Source: Clostridiales bacterium
GTDB lineage: Bacteria; Bacillota; Clostridia; Peptostreptococcales; NVVX01
Direction of reading: 5' to 3'
NCBI GenBank assembly: GCA_021129785.1
Contig: JAJOKQ010000065.1
Coordinates: forward strand, 1 to 16,233
DNA length: 16,233 bases
Position numbers and translations under genes: made by a program. How positions within the stretch are numbered: the stretch's first letter is position 1; every line of letters starts with the position of its first letter. Below are positions 1 to 7,641 of the stretch, in pieces. Below the pieces are notes generated by a model. That model searched no databases. It saw nothing but the letters and a program-made list of their open reading frames with translations, and was not told the origin of the DNA.

Positions 1-70
1 ACATTAAAAGTCAAGGGTAGGCTTACATCCACCAGCCTAAAGGCGTGCTGGTTTTCCGCCCAACTCTATA
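1..70. mobile_element. Possible right end of an IS200/IS605-like element
   Basis: A stem ACCAGC (31-36) pairs with GCTGGT (47-52) around a loop that itself contains GCC-TAAA-GGC. It is followed by TTTTCCGCCCAA and TATAAA. From memory, subterminal hairpins followed by this kind of sequence are typical of the 3' ends of clostridial IS200/IS605 elements downstream of tnpB. The sequence directly abuts the conserved start of a sugar permease, which has lost its own start region here. No transposase is visible because the window begins at this point. The assignment rests on hairpin shape and recalled resemblance, so it is tentative. Confidence 0.4.
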
Positions 71-94
71 AAAGAAAATATACGCGATTATGGC

Positions 95-1219
95 ATGTAC
101 ATCGCTCTCGCAGTAATTATTTTAATATTTAACTATTTAACACAAGGGTTATTTCTAACGCCAAGAGTCATATCTGATCTTTTTAATATGACGGGGTATA
201 TTGCGGTCTTGGCAGTGGGAATGACTTTAATCATTGTAATTAGGCATATTGATTTGTCTGTAGGGTTTATTGCAGGGTTTTTGGGTGCATTAGCAGCAAT
301 ATTGTCTTCAAGGTTTGGTTTGCCTATATGCATAATAATTCCTGTGGTGATGTTTGTTGGTGCAATAATAGGTATGGGCAACGGATTTATTGTTGCAAAT
401 CTGGGTGTTCCAGCATTTGTAGTTACACTAGCTGGCATGTTAGTATTTAGAGGTGCTTTAATACGAATTACCAAAAGTCAAACGATTTTTACTGGAAACG
501 ATGCATTCAATGCAATTGGAAATGGGTATATACCTGACATTGCGAATATAGATGGGCTTCATCTATTAACAATTCTATTTGGTATTATAGGCATAGTTTT
601 ATTTACCTACTTTGAAGCAAGGAATAGACAGAAACAACTTGATTACAATTTAAAGGTTTCCACGATGCCATTGTTCATAGCCAAAATTTTGTTTGTGTCA
701 ACAGTAATAATGTACTTTGTTTGGAAGTTAGCGAGTTTTAGGGGATTATCTTGGACAGTTCTAATTGTTGCAATAGTTGTGGGGATCTATCATTTCATTA
801 CGAAACACACAACTTTAGGGCGCCATATCTACGCGGTGGGTGGAAATCCAGAGGCAGCTGAGTTAAGTGGAATAAGTGTTAAATTTACAACACATGTAGT
901 TTTTGCTTCTATGACAATGCTAGCAGCTTTATCAGGCATTTTGTTTACAGCTAGACTTCAATCAGCATCACCTACGGCAGGAACTTTGTTTGAGTTAGAT
1001 GCAATTGCAGCAGCCTATGTAGGGGGGGTATCAGCAGCAGGAGGGGTGGGTAAAGTTACAGGCTCTATCATTGGTGCATTAGTAATGGCATCGCTTACTA
1101 AAGGCATGGATTTAATGGTTGTAGGTGTATCATACCAATATATGATTAAGGGGCTCATACTAGTTGCAGCAGTCGTGTTTGATGTTAGAACAAGGAATAT
1201 GAAGTCAAAGATAATATAG
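95..1219 (+). CDS. Sugar ABC transporter permease (GguB/MmsB/XylH type), 5' end probably disrupted
   Basis: Inner-membrane permease subunit of a monosaccharide-uptake ABC transporter (BPD_transp_2 family). About ten hydrophobic segments are visible. The cytoplasmic loop GGNPEAAELSGISVK (about residues 246-260) is the coupling motif for the ATPase, and the C-terminal part is glycine/alanine rich (YVGGVSAAGGVGKVTGS). ATG 95 has no ribosome binding site. The frame stays open upstream to a TAA at 38-40 and encodes KENIRDYG just before the Met, which looks like the conserved N-terminus of the GguB group, but no start codon lies in that extension. I infer that an insertion at about position 70 removed the first several codons and the native RBS. 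The rest (374 codons) is intact. The ATPase and binding-protein genes would be expected upstream, outside the window. Substrate cannot be read from sequence; xylose, arabinose or galactose are typical of the family. Confidence 0.85.
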   Translation: MYIALAVIILIFNYLTQGLFLTPRVISDLFNMTGYIAVLAVGMTLIIVIRHIDLSVGFIAGFLGALAAILSSRFGLPICIIIPVVMFVGAIIGMGNGFIVANLGVPAFVVTLAGMLVFRGALIRITKSQTIFTGNDAFNAIGNGYIPDIANIDGLHLLTILFGIIGIVLFTYFEARNRQKQLDYNLKVSTMPLFIAKILFVSTVIMYFVWKLASFRGLSWTVLIVAIVVGIYHFITKHTTLGRHIYAVGGNPEAAELSGISVKFTTHVVFASMTMLAALSGILFTARLQSASPTAGTLFELDAIAAAYVGGVSAAGGVGKVTGSIIGALVMASLTKGMDLMVVGVSYQYMIKGLILVAAVVFDVRTRNMKSKII

Positions 1220-1232
1220 AGTTTATAACGAC

Positions 1233-1251
1233 TTGGGCAGAAAATCTGCCC
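1233..1251 (+). repeat. GGGCAG/CTGCCC hairpin after the permease
   Basis: GGGCAG (1235-1240) and CTGCCC (1246-1251) form a perfect 6-bp stem with an AAAAT loop, 16 bases after the permease stop. There is no T-run, so it is not a classical terminator by itself. The sequence TTGGGCAGAAAA (1233-1244) matches, at 11 of 12 positions and in inverted orientation, positions 52-63 in the putative insertion-element end. Confidence 0.5.
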
Positions 1252-1276
1252 TCTCGTGGGGTAGGATGAATGCTTG

Positions 1277-1323
1277 ATGAAGTGGAAACTAGTGAGAGAA
1301 GCTAAAGTTCCACTTCATTTTTT
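1277..1323 (+). terminator. Rho-independent terminator of the permease operon
   Basis: An 11-bp perfect stem pairs 1277-1287 (ATGAAGTGGAA) with 1308-1318 (TTCCACTTCAT), with a 20-base loop and six T residues at 1318-1323. It ends transcription from the permease before the chemoreceptor gene. Confidence 0.8.
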
Positions 1324-1354
1324 ATGCAATTTAAATTGAACACACACTGCAATC

Positions 1355-1382
1355 TTTGCAACTTTGTATTTTTTTTTATAAT
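1355..1382 (+). promoter_or_regulatory. Putative promoter of the chemoreceptor gene
   Basis: TTTGCA/TTGCAA at 1355-1361 and TATAAT at 1377-1382 are separated by 15 to 16 bases, giving a sigma-A-like promoter about 65 bases upstream of the start codon. A T9 tract lies in the spacer. Spacing is slightly short, so confidence is moderate. Confidence 0.4.
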
Positions 1383-1447
1383 AAAAAGGAAAATGAGATA
1401 ATACGGCGAATAAGTAAAGGTAATTTAAATGAGAACGGAGGGAAAAT

Positions 1448-3115
1448 ATGTTAAAGACTATTAATAGAAAAATAATTATAGTGTTAGTTTTTTTAATGAT
1501 TCCATTTGCACTCAACCTAGCTGTATTAGTAAATACTTTACAAGGATTTGAGGACGATGGAGTAGCAATTAATCTAGCAGGAAGCCAAAGAATGAGAACT
1601 ATGCTACTAGGAATGTATGCTTTAGACTATCTAAAAATAGAGGGAAATGGTGGGGATGAAAAGCAAACCAGAGAAATTCTAGAGCAAGAAATAAAAAAAT
1701 ACAAAAAAATAATGCAAGGTCTTATACAAGGGGATGTTGATCTAGGATTAGGTAAGAATACTAATACAGATATTGTTGAAGCATTAATAAAAGCCGAATA
1801 CAATCTTATGGCTTACGTTAAGCCAATTGAAGATATGTTAGAAGGGAATGTTACCGTGGGGGTACGAGAGCACGTTCTTAATAATGCAATCCCTTTAAGA
1901 AACGAGATACATCAAATTGTCGGTATGTACCAAAATGCTTATGATGATAAAATAGTAAGATTAAAAGTTATTCAATTTTCGATGTTAGGATTTGGAATTT
2001 TAATATTTGTCGTTAGTATTATACTTGCAAATAAATTAATAAGTAAACCAATAAATGATTTGTTGATGAAAATGAATGAATTCGCTACAGGTGGCGGTGA
2101 TCTGACACAAAGAGTTAGTATTAAGACAGGGGATGAGCTAGAAGCTTTAGGATATGCTTTTAACAAATTTGTAGAACTTATACAAAAGATAATTGCACAA
2201 TTGAAGGAGGACATAGTTTTAATTTCTGATGTAACGGGTAAAATACAAAATGAAACAGAGAGTTCAAATGAAATATTAAAAAACATAGCAAATCAGGTTA
2301 ATCAAGTCTCTGACGTAGCACAAGCAAATGCGGGAGTAGCAGAAGAGGTTAATGCAAGTGTAGTTGAGCTAGAAGAGAGTTCAATAGGGATACTTGAGAG
2401 AGTTGAAGATATGGCTAAAAAAAGTTTTGAAGTAGAAACTAATACTGAGAGTGGTAATGTATATATAGATGAAGTTAGAGAAGCCACTAACTTAGTTTTG
2501 GAATCTAGTAGAAGCACTCTTACGATTATACGAGAATTAAATAGATCTAGTGAAAAAATAAGTAATGTTGTAAACCTGATAGAAGGAATAGCAGAGCAAA
2601 CAAACCTTTTGGCACTTAATGCTTCAATAGAAGCAGCAAGAGCTGGAGAACATGGGAAAGGATTTAAGGTTGTAGCAGAAGAGGTACGTAAGCTGGCGGA
2701 AGAATCAAAGAATGCTGTACATTCTATTATTGAGTCAACTAAACAAATTCAAAGTTGTTCAATCAATGCATTCAATGCTATTGAAGATGGGAACGCCAAA
2801 TCAGCCAATTCAGTTAAGAAAGTAATAGAGACTAAGCAGAAATTTGACGAGATTTTAAAGCTGTCTCATGAAATAAAAGAAATATCTCAGCAGTCGGCTA
2901 GTTTTACGGCGGCACAAAGAAATATCACTGGAGAAATTACGCTGGCAATTGATCAAGTAACAGAGGCTTCTGTTGAAAATGCGACAGCAGTTGACGGTAT
3001 TAACGAAAATATAGAATCGCAGGTTGTTAGTCACACAACTATAACAGAGAGTATCGGGAAACTAAATGAAATGATGTACCAGCTAAAAGACTTGTCAGAT
3101 AGATTTAAGGTCTAA
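1448..3115 (+). CDS. Methyl-accepting chemotaxis protein with PilJ-like sensor domain
   Basis: Membrane chemoreceptor that signals to CheA/CheW. One transmembrane segment lies at about residues 8-30. An extracytoplasmic helical sensor follows, containing NLAGSQRMR (42-50), the signature of the PilJ/type IV pili transducer N-domain. A second membrane segment is at 175-196, a HAMP domain at about 197-250 and the long coiled-coil signalling domain at 265-555. The hairpin tip IAEQTNLLALNASIEAARAG (381-400), which binds CheW/CheA, is fully conserved. Length (555) is normal. The start is set by GGAGGG at 1437-1442, upstream of ATG 1448. The gene stands alone between two terminators. PilJ-type sensors in other receptors are linked to nitrate/nitrite or surface cues; the ligand here is unknown. 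Confidence 0.93.
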   Translation: MLKTINRKIIIVLVFLMIPFALNLAVLVNTLQGFEDDGVAINLAGSQRMRTMLLGMYALDYLKIEGNGGDEKQTREILEQEIKKYKKIMQGLIQGDVDLGLGKNTNTDIVEALIKAEYNLMAYVKPIEDMLEGNVTVGVREHVLNNAIPLRNEIHQIVGMYQNAYDDKIVRLKVIQFSMLGFGILIFVVSIILANKLISKPINDLLMKMNEFATGGGDLTQRVSIKTGDELEALGYAFNKFVELIQKIIAQLKEDIVLISDVTGKIQNETESSNEILKNIANQVNQVSDVAQANAGVAEEVNASVVELEESSIGILERVEDMAKKSFEVETNTESGNVYIDEVREATNLVLESSRSTLTIIRELNRSSEKISNVVNLIEGIAEQTNLLALNASIEAARAGEHGKGFKVVAEEVRKLAEESKNAVHSIIESTKQIQSCSINAFNAIEDGNAKSANSVKKVIETKQKFDEILKLSHEIKEISQQSASFTAAQRNITGEITLAIDQVTEASVENATAVDGINENIESQVVSHTTITESIGKLNEMMYQLKDLSDRFKV

Positions 3116-3128
3116 AAGTAGTTTTAAA

Positions 3129-3165
3129 AAACAGAAAGCTAATTAATACTATTAGCTTTCTGTTT
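3129..3165. terminator. Bidirectional terminator between the chemoreceptor gene and hcp
   Basis: ACAGAAAGCTAAT (3131-3143) pairs perfectly with ATTAGCTTTCTGT (3151-3163), extended by two A-T pairs, around a 7-base loop. Read on the minus strand the stem is followed by a run of T residues (the A-run at 3125-3130), making it a strong terminator for hcp. Read on the plus strand the tail TTTC is weak but lies 13 bases after the receptor stop. It serves two convergent genes. Confidence 0.85.
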
Positions 3166-3183
3166 CAAAAGTTTAGAGAAAAT

Positions 3184-4830
3184 CTACCCTAAGAACATTT
3201 TAATATCTTCGTCTACACTTCTAATACCTGCAATACCAAATGTTTCAACCAATACATTTGCTACATTGGGTGATAAGAAGCCAGGCAAGCTTGGGCCTAG
3301 ATGAATATCTTTAACGCCTAGGTAGAGTAAAGCTAGCAACACGATTACCGCTTTTTGCTCATACCACGCAATATTATATGCTATAGGCAATTCATTAATA
3401 TCTTCTAGTGCAAATATTTCTTTTAATTTAAGTGCAATTACAGCTAGAGAGTATGAATCGTTACATTGCCCAGCATCTAGCAATCTTGGAATACCACCAA
3501 TATCACCTAAGTCAAGTTTGTTGTACCTAAATTTTGCACAACCTGCAGTTAATATTACAGTGTCTTTTGGCAATTTATCAGCAAACTCTGTATAATAATC
3601 TCTTGACTTCATTCTTCCGTCGCAACCTGCCATTACAAAGAATTTCTTAATAGCTCCTGTTTTAACAGCATCAACTACTTTATCAGCCAAAGCAAATACC
3701 TGTGCGTGTGCAAATCCACCAACAATCTTTCCAGTTTCAATTTCTGTAGGAGCTGGAAGAGTTTTAGCAAGTTCAATTATTTCTGTAAAGTCTTTCTTGC
3801 CATCTACAGCTACAATATGTTTGCAACCTGGGAAGCCAGATGCGCCAGATGTAAATATTCTATTAACTACTTCGCCTTTTGGTGGAACTATACAGTTTGT
3901 TGTAAATAGTATTGGTCCATTAAAGCTTGCAAATTCTTTTTTCTGTGCCCACCAAGCATTTCCGTAGTTACCAATGAAATTATCATATTTTTTGAATGCA
4001 GGATAATAATGTGCTGGCAGCATTTCACTATGTGTATATACGTCAACTCCAGTACCTTGTGTTTGTTCCATTAATTGTTCTAAGTCTTTTAAATCGTGAC
4101 CTGAGATTAATATAGCAGGTTTGTTACTCACACCGATATTAACTTCAGTAATTTCTGGGTTTCCGTACTTAGTTGTATTTGCTTTATCAAGTATTGCCAT
4201 AGCTTCTACACCAAACTGACCAGTTTCTAATGTTAATGCAACTAGTTCATCTGCACCTAATGAATCATCCAATAATGCGCTAAGGGCTTTATGAACGAAA
4301 TCGTAAATTTTAGTATCTTCAAAGCCTAAGTTAAAAGCATGATGAGTATAGGCTGATAGACCTTTAACGCCATAAATAATAAGTTCTCTTAATGACCTTA
4401 TATCCTCATTTTCTGTAGCTAACACACTAACTTCATTAGATTCACTTTTAGCTTTAAATTCTTCACTTGTTGATGCGGTCCAAGTTAAAATATCAGATGA
4501 TAAATCAAGCTTAATATTCTTGTTTACTAAAGTTCTTTTGATAGAGTCTCTTATTGCTAAAGCTTCTGTAATCACTTCTATAAATCTATTGTTATCAAAG
4601 TTAGCATTTGTAATGGTCATAAATAGACCATGTATTACAAATAAATCAGCCTCTCGTATTTCTATTCCTTCTTCTTTTGCTTGAACAACTAAAGATGAAA
4701 TACCTTTTAAAGAATAAATCAATAAATCTTGCAAATTTGCTGTTTCAGGTTGTTTTCCGCACACCCCTACTTTCGTACATCCTGTACCTCGCGCGGTTTC
4801 TTGACATTGAAAACAAAACATATTTTCCAT
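3184..4830 (-). CDS. hcp: Hydroxylamine reductase / hybrid cluster protein, class I
   Basis: Hybrid-cluster protein, a cytoplasmic enzyme that reduces hydroxylamine and, as established in enteric bacteria, acts as a high-affinity NO reductase protecting against nitrosative stress. The N-terminal [4Fe-4S] ligands C6, C9, C18 and C24 show the CX2CX8CX5C spacing of the strict-anaerobe class I proteins. All eight ligands of the hybrid Fe-S-O cluster can be placed: H245, E269, C313, C403, C431, C456, E491 and K493. They sit in GHD, HSE, TTNC, AGCDGR, TAGCAKF, AGQCNDSYS and AWYEQKA. Length 548 is typical. AGGAGG lies 8 bases before the ATG on the minus strand. It is the second gene of an operon, 80 bases after the iron-sulfur protein gene, and the likely target of the divergent CRP/FNR regulator. 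Confidence 0.97.
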   Translation of the reverse strand: MENMFCFQCQETARGTGCTKVGVCGKQPETANLQDLLIYSLKGISSLVVQAKEEGIEIREADLFVIHGLFMTITNANFDNNRFIEVITEALAIRDSIKRTLVNKNIKLDLSSDILTWTASTSEEFKAKSESNEVSVLATENEDIRSLRELIIYGVKGLSAYTHHAFNLGFEDTKIYDFVHKALSALLDDSLGADELVALTLETGQFGVEAMAILDKANTTKYGNPEITEVNIGVSNKPAILISGHDLKDLEQLMEQTQGTGVDVYTHSEMLPAHYYPAFKKYDNFIGNYGNAWWAQKKEFASFNGPILFTTNCIVPPKGEVVNRIFTSGASGFPGCKHIVAVDGKKDFTEIIELAKTLPAPTEIETGKIVGGFAHAQVFALADKVVDAVKTGAIKKFFVMAGCDGRMKSRDYYTEFADKLPKDTVILTAGCAKFRYNKLDLGDIGGIPRLLDAGQCNDSYSLAVIALKLKEIFALEDINELPIAYNIAWYEQKAVIVLLALLYLGVKDIHLGPSLPGFLSPNVANVLVETFGIAGIRSVDEDIKMFLG

Positions 4831-4910
4831 AATATTTCCTCCTATAATAATTATTTTTTAAAATTTTTTGGACCAAGTGCTTTTACTACAAACAGCCTTT
4901 AGTTTTGTAA

Positions 4911-5669
4911 TTACGCTATTACCTCTCCATTTGGAGCTAGAGTAATAATACTCCAAGGGATCATTTTAACACTATTAATAAGTGCTTGCTTTACTGCATT
5001 TTCAATACCGCCACAGCAAGGCACAGACATTCTTAAAACGTCAACACTTTTAATATTATTGTTTTTAATGATTTCAGTTAATTTTTCTGAGTAATCTCCA
5101 TCATCTAACTTAGGACAACCTATTATTGTTATTTTATTTTGCATGTAATCTCTGTGTACATTTGCATTTGCAAATGCAGTACAGTCTGCAGCGATTAAAA
5201 GTTTGGCGTTATCAAAGTATGGAGCATTTGTTGGAACAAGCTTAATTTGACATGGCCATTGTCTTAATTCAGAAATTGGTTGGTCATATTGAGTTGCACT
5301 AACTTGCTTAATCTCCTTAACCATTTTTTTGTCTCTTACGAGCTCTTTCGCATTACTAGAGGGGCAACCACATCCTAATGTGTCATTTTTCTTTTCACTC
5401 ATTTTCACTTCATCCCTTTCATTTTTTGATTCGTGTAAGTCATTATTTTCATTTCTTTCACTTTCGAATTCACTCACATCCTTTTCAATAACTTTTAGTG
5501 CATTTGTAGGACAAGATGGTAAACATAGACCTAATCCATCACAGTATGAGTCTGAGACTAATGTTGCTTTCCCATCTATAAGTTTCAACGCACCTTGATG
5601 ACATGCATTAATACATAAACTACATCCTACACATTTATCTTGATCAATTGTAATTATATTTCTTTTCAT
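4911..5669 (-). CDS. Iron-sulfur protein with 4Fe-4S ferredoxin domain, probable redox partner in the hcp operon
   Basis: A 252-residue soluble protein. Residues 1-60 form a two-cluster ferredoxin: C13, C16, C19 and C23 make a full CX2CX2CX3C site, and C43, C49 and C53-P make CX5CX3CP, lacking the usual second cysteine (Gly46). A polar, charged linker (about 62-98) follows, with an internal Met (M90-SEKK) and a CGC pair (C100, C102). The C-terminal part (about 120-252) carries further cysteines at 140, 163, 185 and 218-219 (VPCCGGIEN). That part is conserved in anaerobe ferredoxins found beside hcp, but its function is not established to my knowledge. The longer start at 5693 is rejected because AGGAGG (5681-5686) lies inside it; ATG 5669 sits 11 bases after that site. 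The likely role is electron supply to Hcp. Confidence 0.85.
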   Translation of the reverse strand: MKRNIITIDQDKCVGCSLCINACHQGALKLIDGKATLVSDSYCDGLGLCLPSCPTNALKVIEKDVSEFESERNENNDLHESKNERDEVKMSEKKNDTLGCGCPSSNAKELVRDKKMVKEIKQVSATQYDQPISELRQWPCQIKLVPTNAPYFDNAKLLIAADCTAFANANVHRDYMQNKITIIGCPKLDDGDYSEKLTEIIKNNNIKSVDVLRMSVPCCGGIENAVKQALINSVKMIPWSIITLAPNGEVIA

Positions 5670-5692
5670 ACTATAACCAACCTCCTCATTCA

Positions 5693-5721
5693 TTGACTTT
5701 CTAAATACAGTGTAATATAAT
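5693..5721 (+). promoter_or_regulatory. Promoter of the CRP/FNR regulator gene
   Basis: TTGACT (5693-5698) and TATAAT (5716-5721) are spaced by exactly 17 bases, close to the sigma-A consensus. Transcription would begin near 5728, upstream of the palindrome at 5737-5750. This promoter overlaps the divergent hcp-operon promoter at the -10 region. Confidence 0.6.
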
Positions 5722-5742
5722 CAGAAATACAATTCGGTTGCA
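5714..5742 (-). promoter_or_regulatory. Promoter of the iron-sulfur protein-hcp operon
   Basis: Read on the minus strand, TATATT (5719-5714) is the -10. The element 17 bases upstream (TGCAAC, 5742-5737) is a poor -35 and is part of the 14-bp palindrome, as expected for an activator-dependent promoter. The predicted start of transcription is near 5707, giving a leader of about 38 bases before ATG 5669. Confidence 0.45.
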
Positions 5743-5750
5743 TATGCAAC
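5737..5750. promoter_or_regulatory. 14-bp perfect palindrome, likely operator of the CRP/FNR-family regulator
   Basis: GTTGCATATGCAAC is a perfect inverted repeat with the size and symmetry of CRP/FNR half-sites. It covers the -35 region of the minus-strand hcp operon promoter (centre about 37 to 40 bases upstream of its start) and lies at about +10 to +23 of the regulator's own promoter. It could therefore activate hcp and repress the regulator. Binding by the neighbouring regulator is an inference. Confidence 0.6.
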
Positions 5751-5765
5751 AAAAGAGGTGAAAAT

Positions 5766-6455
5766 GTGAAAAAAATTTTTAACTTAAATTCACCAATATT
5801 TGCTGATATGAGTGAAAATGATATTACATCTGTGCTAAACTGTCTAAACGCTACGGAAAAAAAGCATCTAAAACGAAGGTATATATGGCATGCAGGGGAC
5901 TCGCCAGATTATATTGGTTTAGTAGTTGCGGGGCAAATTAACATTATTAAAGAAGATTATGTTGGCAACAGAACAGTTATTGCCAATATAATGCCGTCTC
6001 ATATATTTGGTGAATCATATTCCATAGCGGGTTCAAATGTATATCCAGTTTCGGCTATAGCAGCTACGGATAGTGTTGTACTGTTACTAAACTTCAAAAA
6101 ACTAATATCAACCTGTAAGAATGCATGTGTTTATCATAATAAACTGGTTGAAAACATGTTAAAGCTTATTGCTAAAAAAAATGTATTATTAAACAATAGG
6201 TTAGACTGCATTACTAAAAAAACCACAAGGCAAAAACTCGCTTTCTATCTTATTAATGAAGTACAATACAAAAACACAAGAGAAATTACAATCCCATTTA
6301 ACAGAGAGGAATTAGCAGATTACCTAGGTGTTAATCGTAGTGCTTTATCTAGAGAGCTTACATCCCTTAACAATGATGGAATCCTATCTTTTAACAAGAA
6401 TATATTTCAATTAATGGACATTAATAAGTTACACGATATCATCAATGGTGAATAA
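5766..6455 (+). CDS. CRP/FNR-family transcriptional regulator, probable HcpR-type
   Basis: A 229-residue DNA-binding regulator. The cyclic-nucleotide-binding-like beta-barrel spans about residues 14-115 (including GLVVAGQINIIKE and ANIMPSHIFGES), a dimerisation helix about 117-148 and a winged helix-turn-helix about 152-215. The helix FNREELADYLGVNRSALSRE carries a typical CRP/FNR recognition helix. It lacks an FNR-type N-terminal cysteine cluster, so it would not sense oxygen as FNR does. HcpR-type proteins in anaerobes are established regulators of hcp, and the divergent position supports that assignment. The start is GTG 5766 (the ATG at 5764 runs into TGA), with AGAGGTG 5 bases upstream. 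No terminator is seen after it. Confidence 0.88.
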   Translation: MKKIFNLNSPIFADMSENDITSVLNCLNATEKKHLKRRYIWHAGDSPDYIGLVVAGQINIIKEDYVGNRTVIANIMPSHIFGESYSIAGSNVYPVSAIAATDSVVLLLNFKKLISTCKNACVYHNKLVENMLKLIAKKNVLLNNRLDCITKKTTRQKLAFYLINEVQYKNTREITIPFNREELADYLGVNRSALSRELTSLNNDGILSFNKNIFQLMDINKLHDIINGE

Positions 6456-6599
6456 TACTATACCCATATCTATATCTATATGAAAGACTCAGTGAATTCA
6501 TGTAAATCTCAAAAATATTGGTGAATTTATTTTTTGTGTAGTATATAATACTATTGAGCGACAAGTATAAATGAAGTATTTTTTTTGGAGGTTGATATA
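6456..6599 (+). promoter_or_regulatory. Intergenic region with probable permease promoter
   Basis: TATAAT at 6544-6549, inside the inverted repeat AGTAT-ATA-ATACT (6540-6552), is a likely -10. No good -35 is present at 16 to 18 bases; TTGGTG at 6518-6523 is 20 bases away. A short near-tandem repeat (6466-6481) with CATAT/ATATG ends and a TGAATTCA palindrome (about 6493-6500) lie upstream and could be operator elements. No hairpin terminator for the regulator gene is evident. Confidence 0.35.
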
Positions 6600-7613
6600 A
6601 TGCAAGTTATTAGAGTGGTATGGGATGTGTTTCAAAACCAGATTTTAGGGATGGATTGGTTAAAAGAAATTGTAAAAAATACTTTGTACACATTAGGAGT
6701 AGATCTTTCTACAAGAATTGGACTAAGCATACATTTTTTTATTTATGCTACAGCTAAAATTATGATATTGCTGTCAGTATTAATACTTTTAATATCATAT
6801 GTTCAAAGCTATTTTCCACCAGATAGAACGAAGATGATTCTAGGTAAATATAAAGGGGTAAAAGCAAATATTATGGGCGCATTACTAGGAACAGTGACTC
6901 CATTTTGTAGTTGTTCTTCAATTCCTTTATTCATTGGGTTTATAAATGCAGGTCTGCCTATTGGAATAACTTTTTCCTTTTTAATATCGTCACCACTAGT
7001 TGATTTGGGTGCTCTTGTCCTATTAATGAGCGTTTTCGGTCCTGGAATTGCTATAGCATATGTAATAGTTGGCTTGCTGCTTGCAGTAATTGGTGGTGTG
7101 ATAATAGAAAAAATGGATCTTTCAGATCAAATAGAAGTAGTTAAAAAAACGTGCTGTAGCGGGTCTGATAGCACATTAGATTTTACTGAAAAAGAAAGAT
7201 TTAATTATGCAAAAGAGCAAGTTTTAGTGACGGTAAACAAAGTATGGATTTATGTAATTGCAGGAGTAGGAATTGGAGCAATAATTCATAACTGGATTCC
7301 ACAAAATCTAATTGAGAGTATACTAGGAACAGGAAATGTTTTTTCAGTAATAATTGCAACAGTTGTTGGAATTCCAATGTATGCAGACATATTTGGTTCA
7401 ATAGCAATTGCAGAAGCTTTATATACAAAAGGTGTAGGAATAGGCACTTTGCTTTCTTTTATGATGGCAGTTACAGCTTTATCAGTACCTTCAATCATAA
7501 TGCTTAAAAGAGTTGTAAAACAAAAGCTTTTGTTTATTTTTGTTGGAATTGTAGCTGGTGGGATTGTAATTATTGGATACGTTTTCAATGCTTTAGGATT
7601 TTTGTTTGTGTAA
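6600..7613 (+). CDS. DUF318/ArsP-family permease (putative metal or metalloid efflux)
   Basis: A 337-residue integral membrane protein of the Permease_1 (DUF318, ArsP/SO_0444-like) family, whose characterised members export organoarsenicals or metals. About eight hydrophobic segments are visible. The signature TVTPFCSCSSIPLFIGFINA places C103 and C105 at the start of a membrane helix, and ISSPLVDLGAL follows. The second half repeats the pattern with GIPMYADIFGSI. A cytoplasmic-loop pair C185-C186 (KKTCCSGSD) is a possible metal or arsenical binding site. The start is ATG 6600 because GGAGG (6587-6591) lies 8 bases upstream; a TTG at 6585 would overlap that site. The next gene begins 28 bases after its stop, so both are probably co-transcribed. 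Substrate is unknown. Confidence 0.85.
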   Translation: MQVIRVVWDVFQNQILGMDWLKEIVKNTLYTLGVDLSTRIGLSIHFFIYATAKIMILLSVLILLISYVQSYFPPDRTKMILGKYKGVKANIMGALLGTVTPFCSCSSIPLFIGFINAGLPIGITFSFLISSPLVDLGALVLLMSVFGPGIAIAYVIVGLLLAVIGGVIIEKMDLSDQIEVVKKTCCSGSDSTLDFTEKERFNYAKEQVLVTVNKVWIYVIAGVGIGAIIHNWIPQNLIESILGTGNVFSVIIATVVGIPMYADIFGSIAIAEALYTKGVGIGTLLSFMMAVTALSVPSIIMLKRVVKQKLLFIFVGIVAGGIVIIGYVFNALGFLFV

Positions 7614-7641
7614 AAAAATCAGTATTTTATAGGAGGACAAA

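Noticed and set aside
1277..1323. Small RNA between the permease and chemoreceptor genes
   Set aside because: The hairpin and T-run are fully explained as the permease terminator, with no separate promoter seen close upstream.
1382..1413. Sigma-D (flagellar) type promoter before the chemoreceptor gene
   Set aside because: A TAAA element and a GGCGAATA element exist but are about 20 bases apart and the match to the -10 consensus is poor.
5670..5693. Longer start (MNEEVGYS) for the iron-sulfur protein
   Set aside because: The AGGAGG ribosome binding site lies inside this extension; ATG 5669 is placed properly after it and begins the usual ferredoxin N-terminus.
6465..6482. ATATCT tandem repeat as a CRISPR or satellite array
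   Set aside because: Only two and a half units of 6 bases; at most an operator-like element. No CRISPR repeats are seen anywhere in the window.
6585..6599. TTG start for the DUF318 permease
   Set aside because: It overlaps the GGAGG site that serves ATG 6600.
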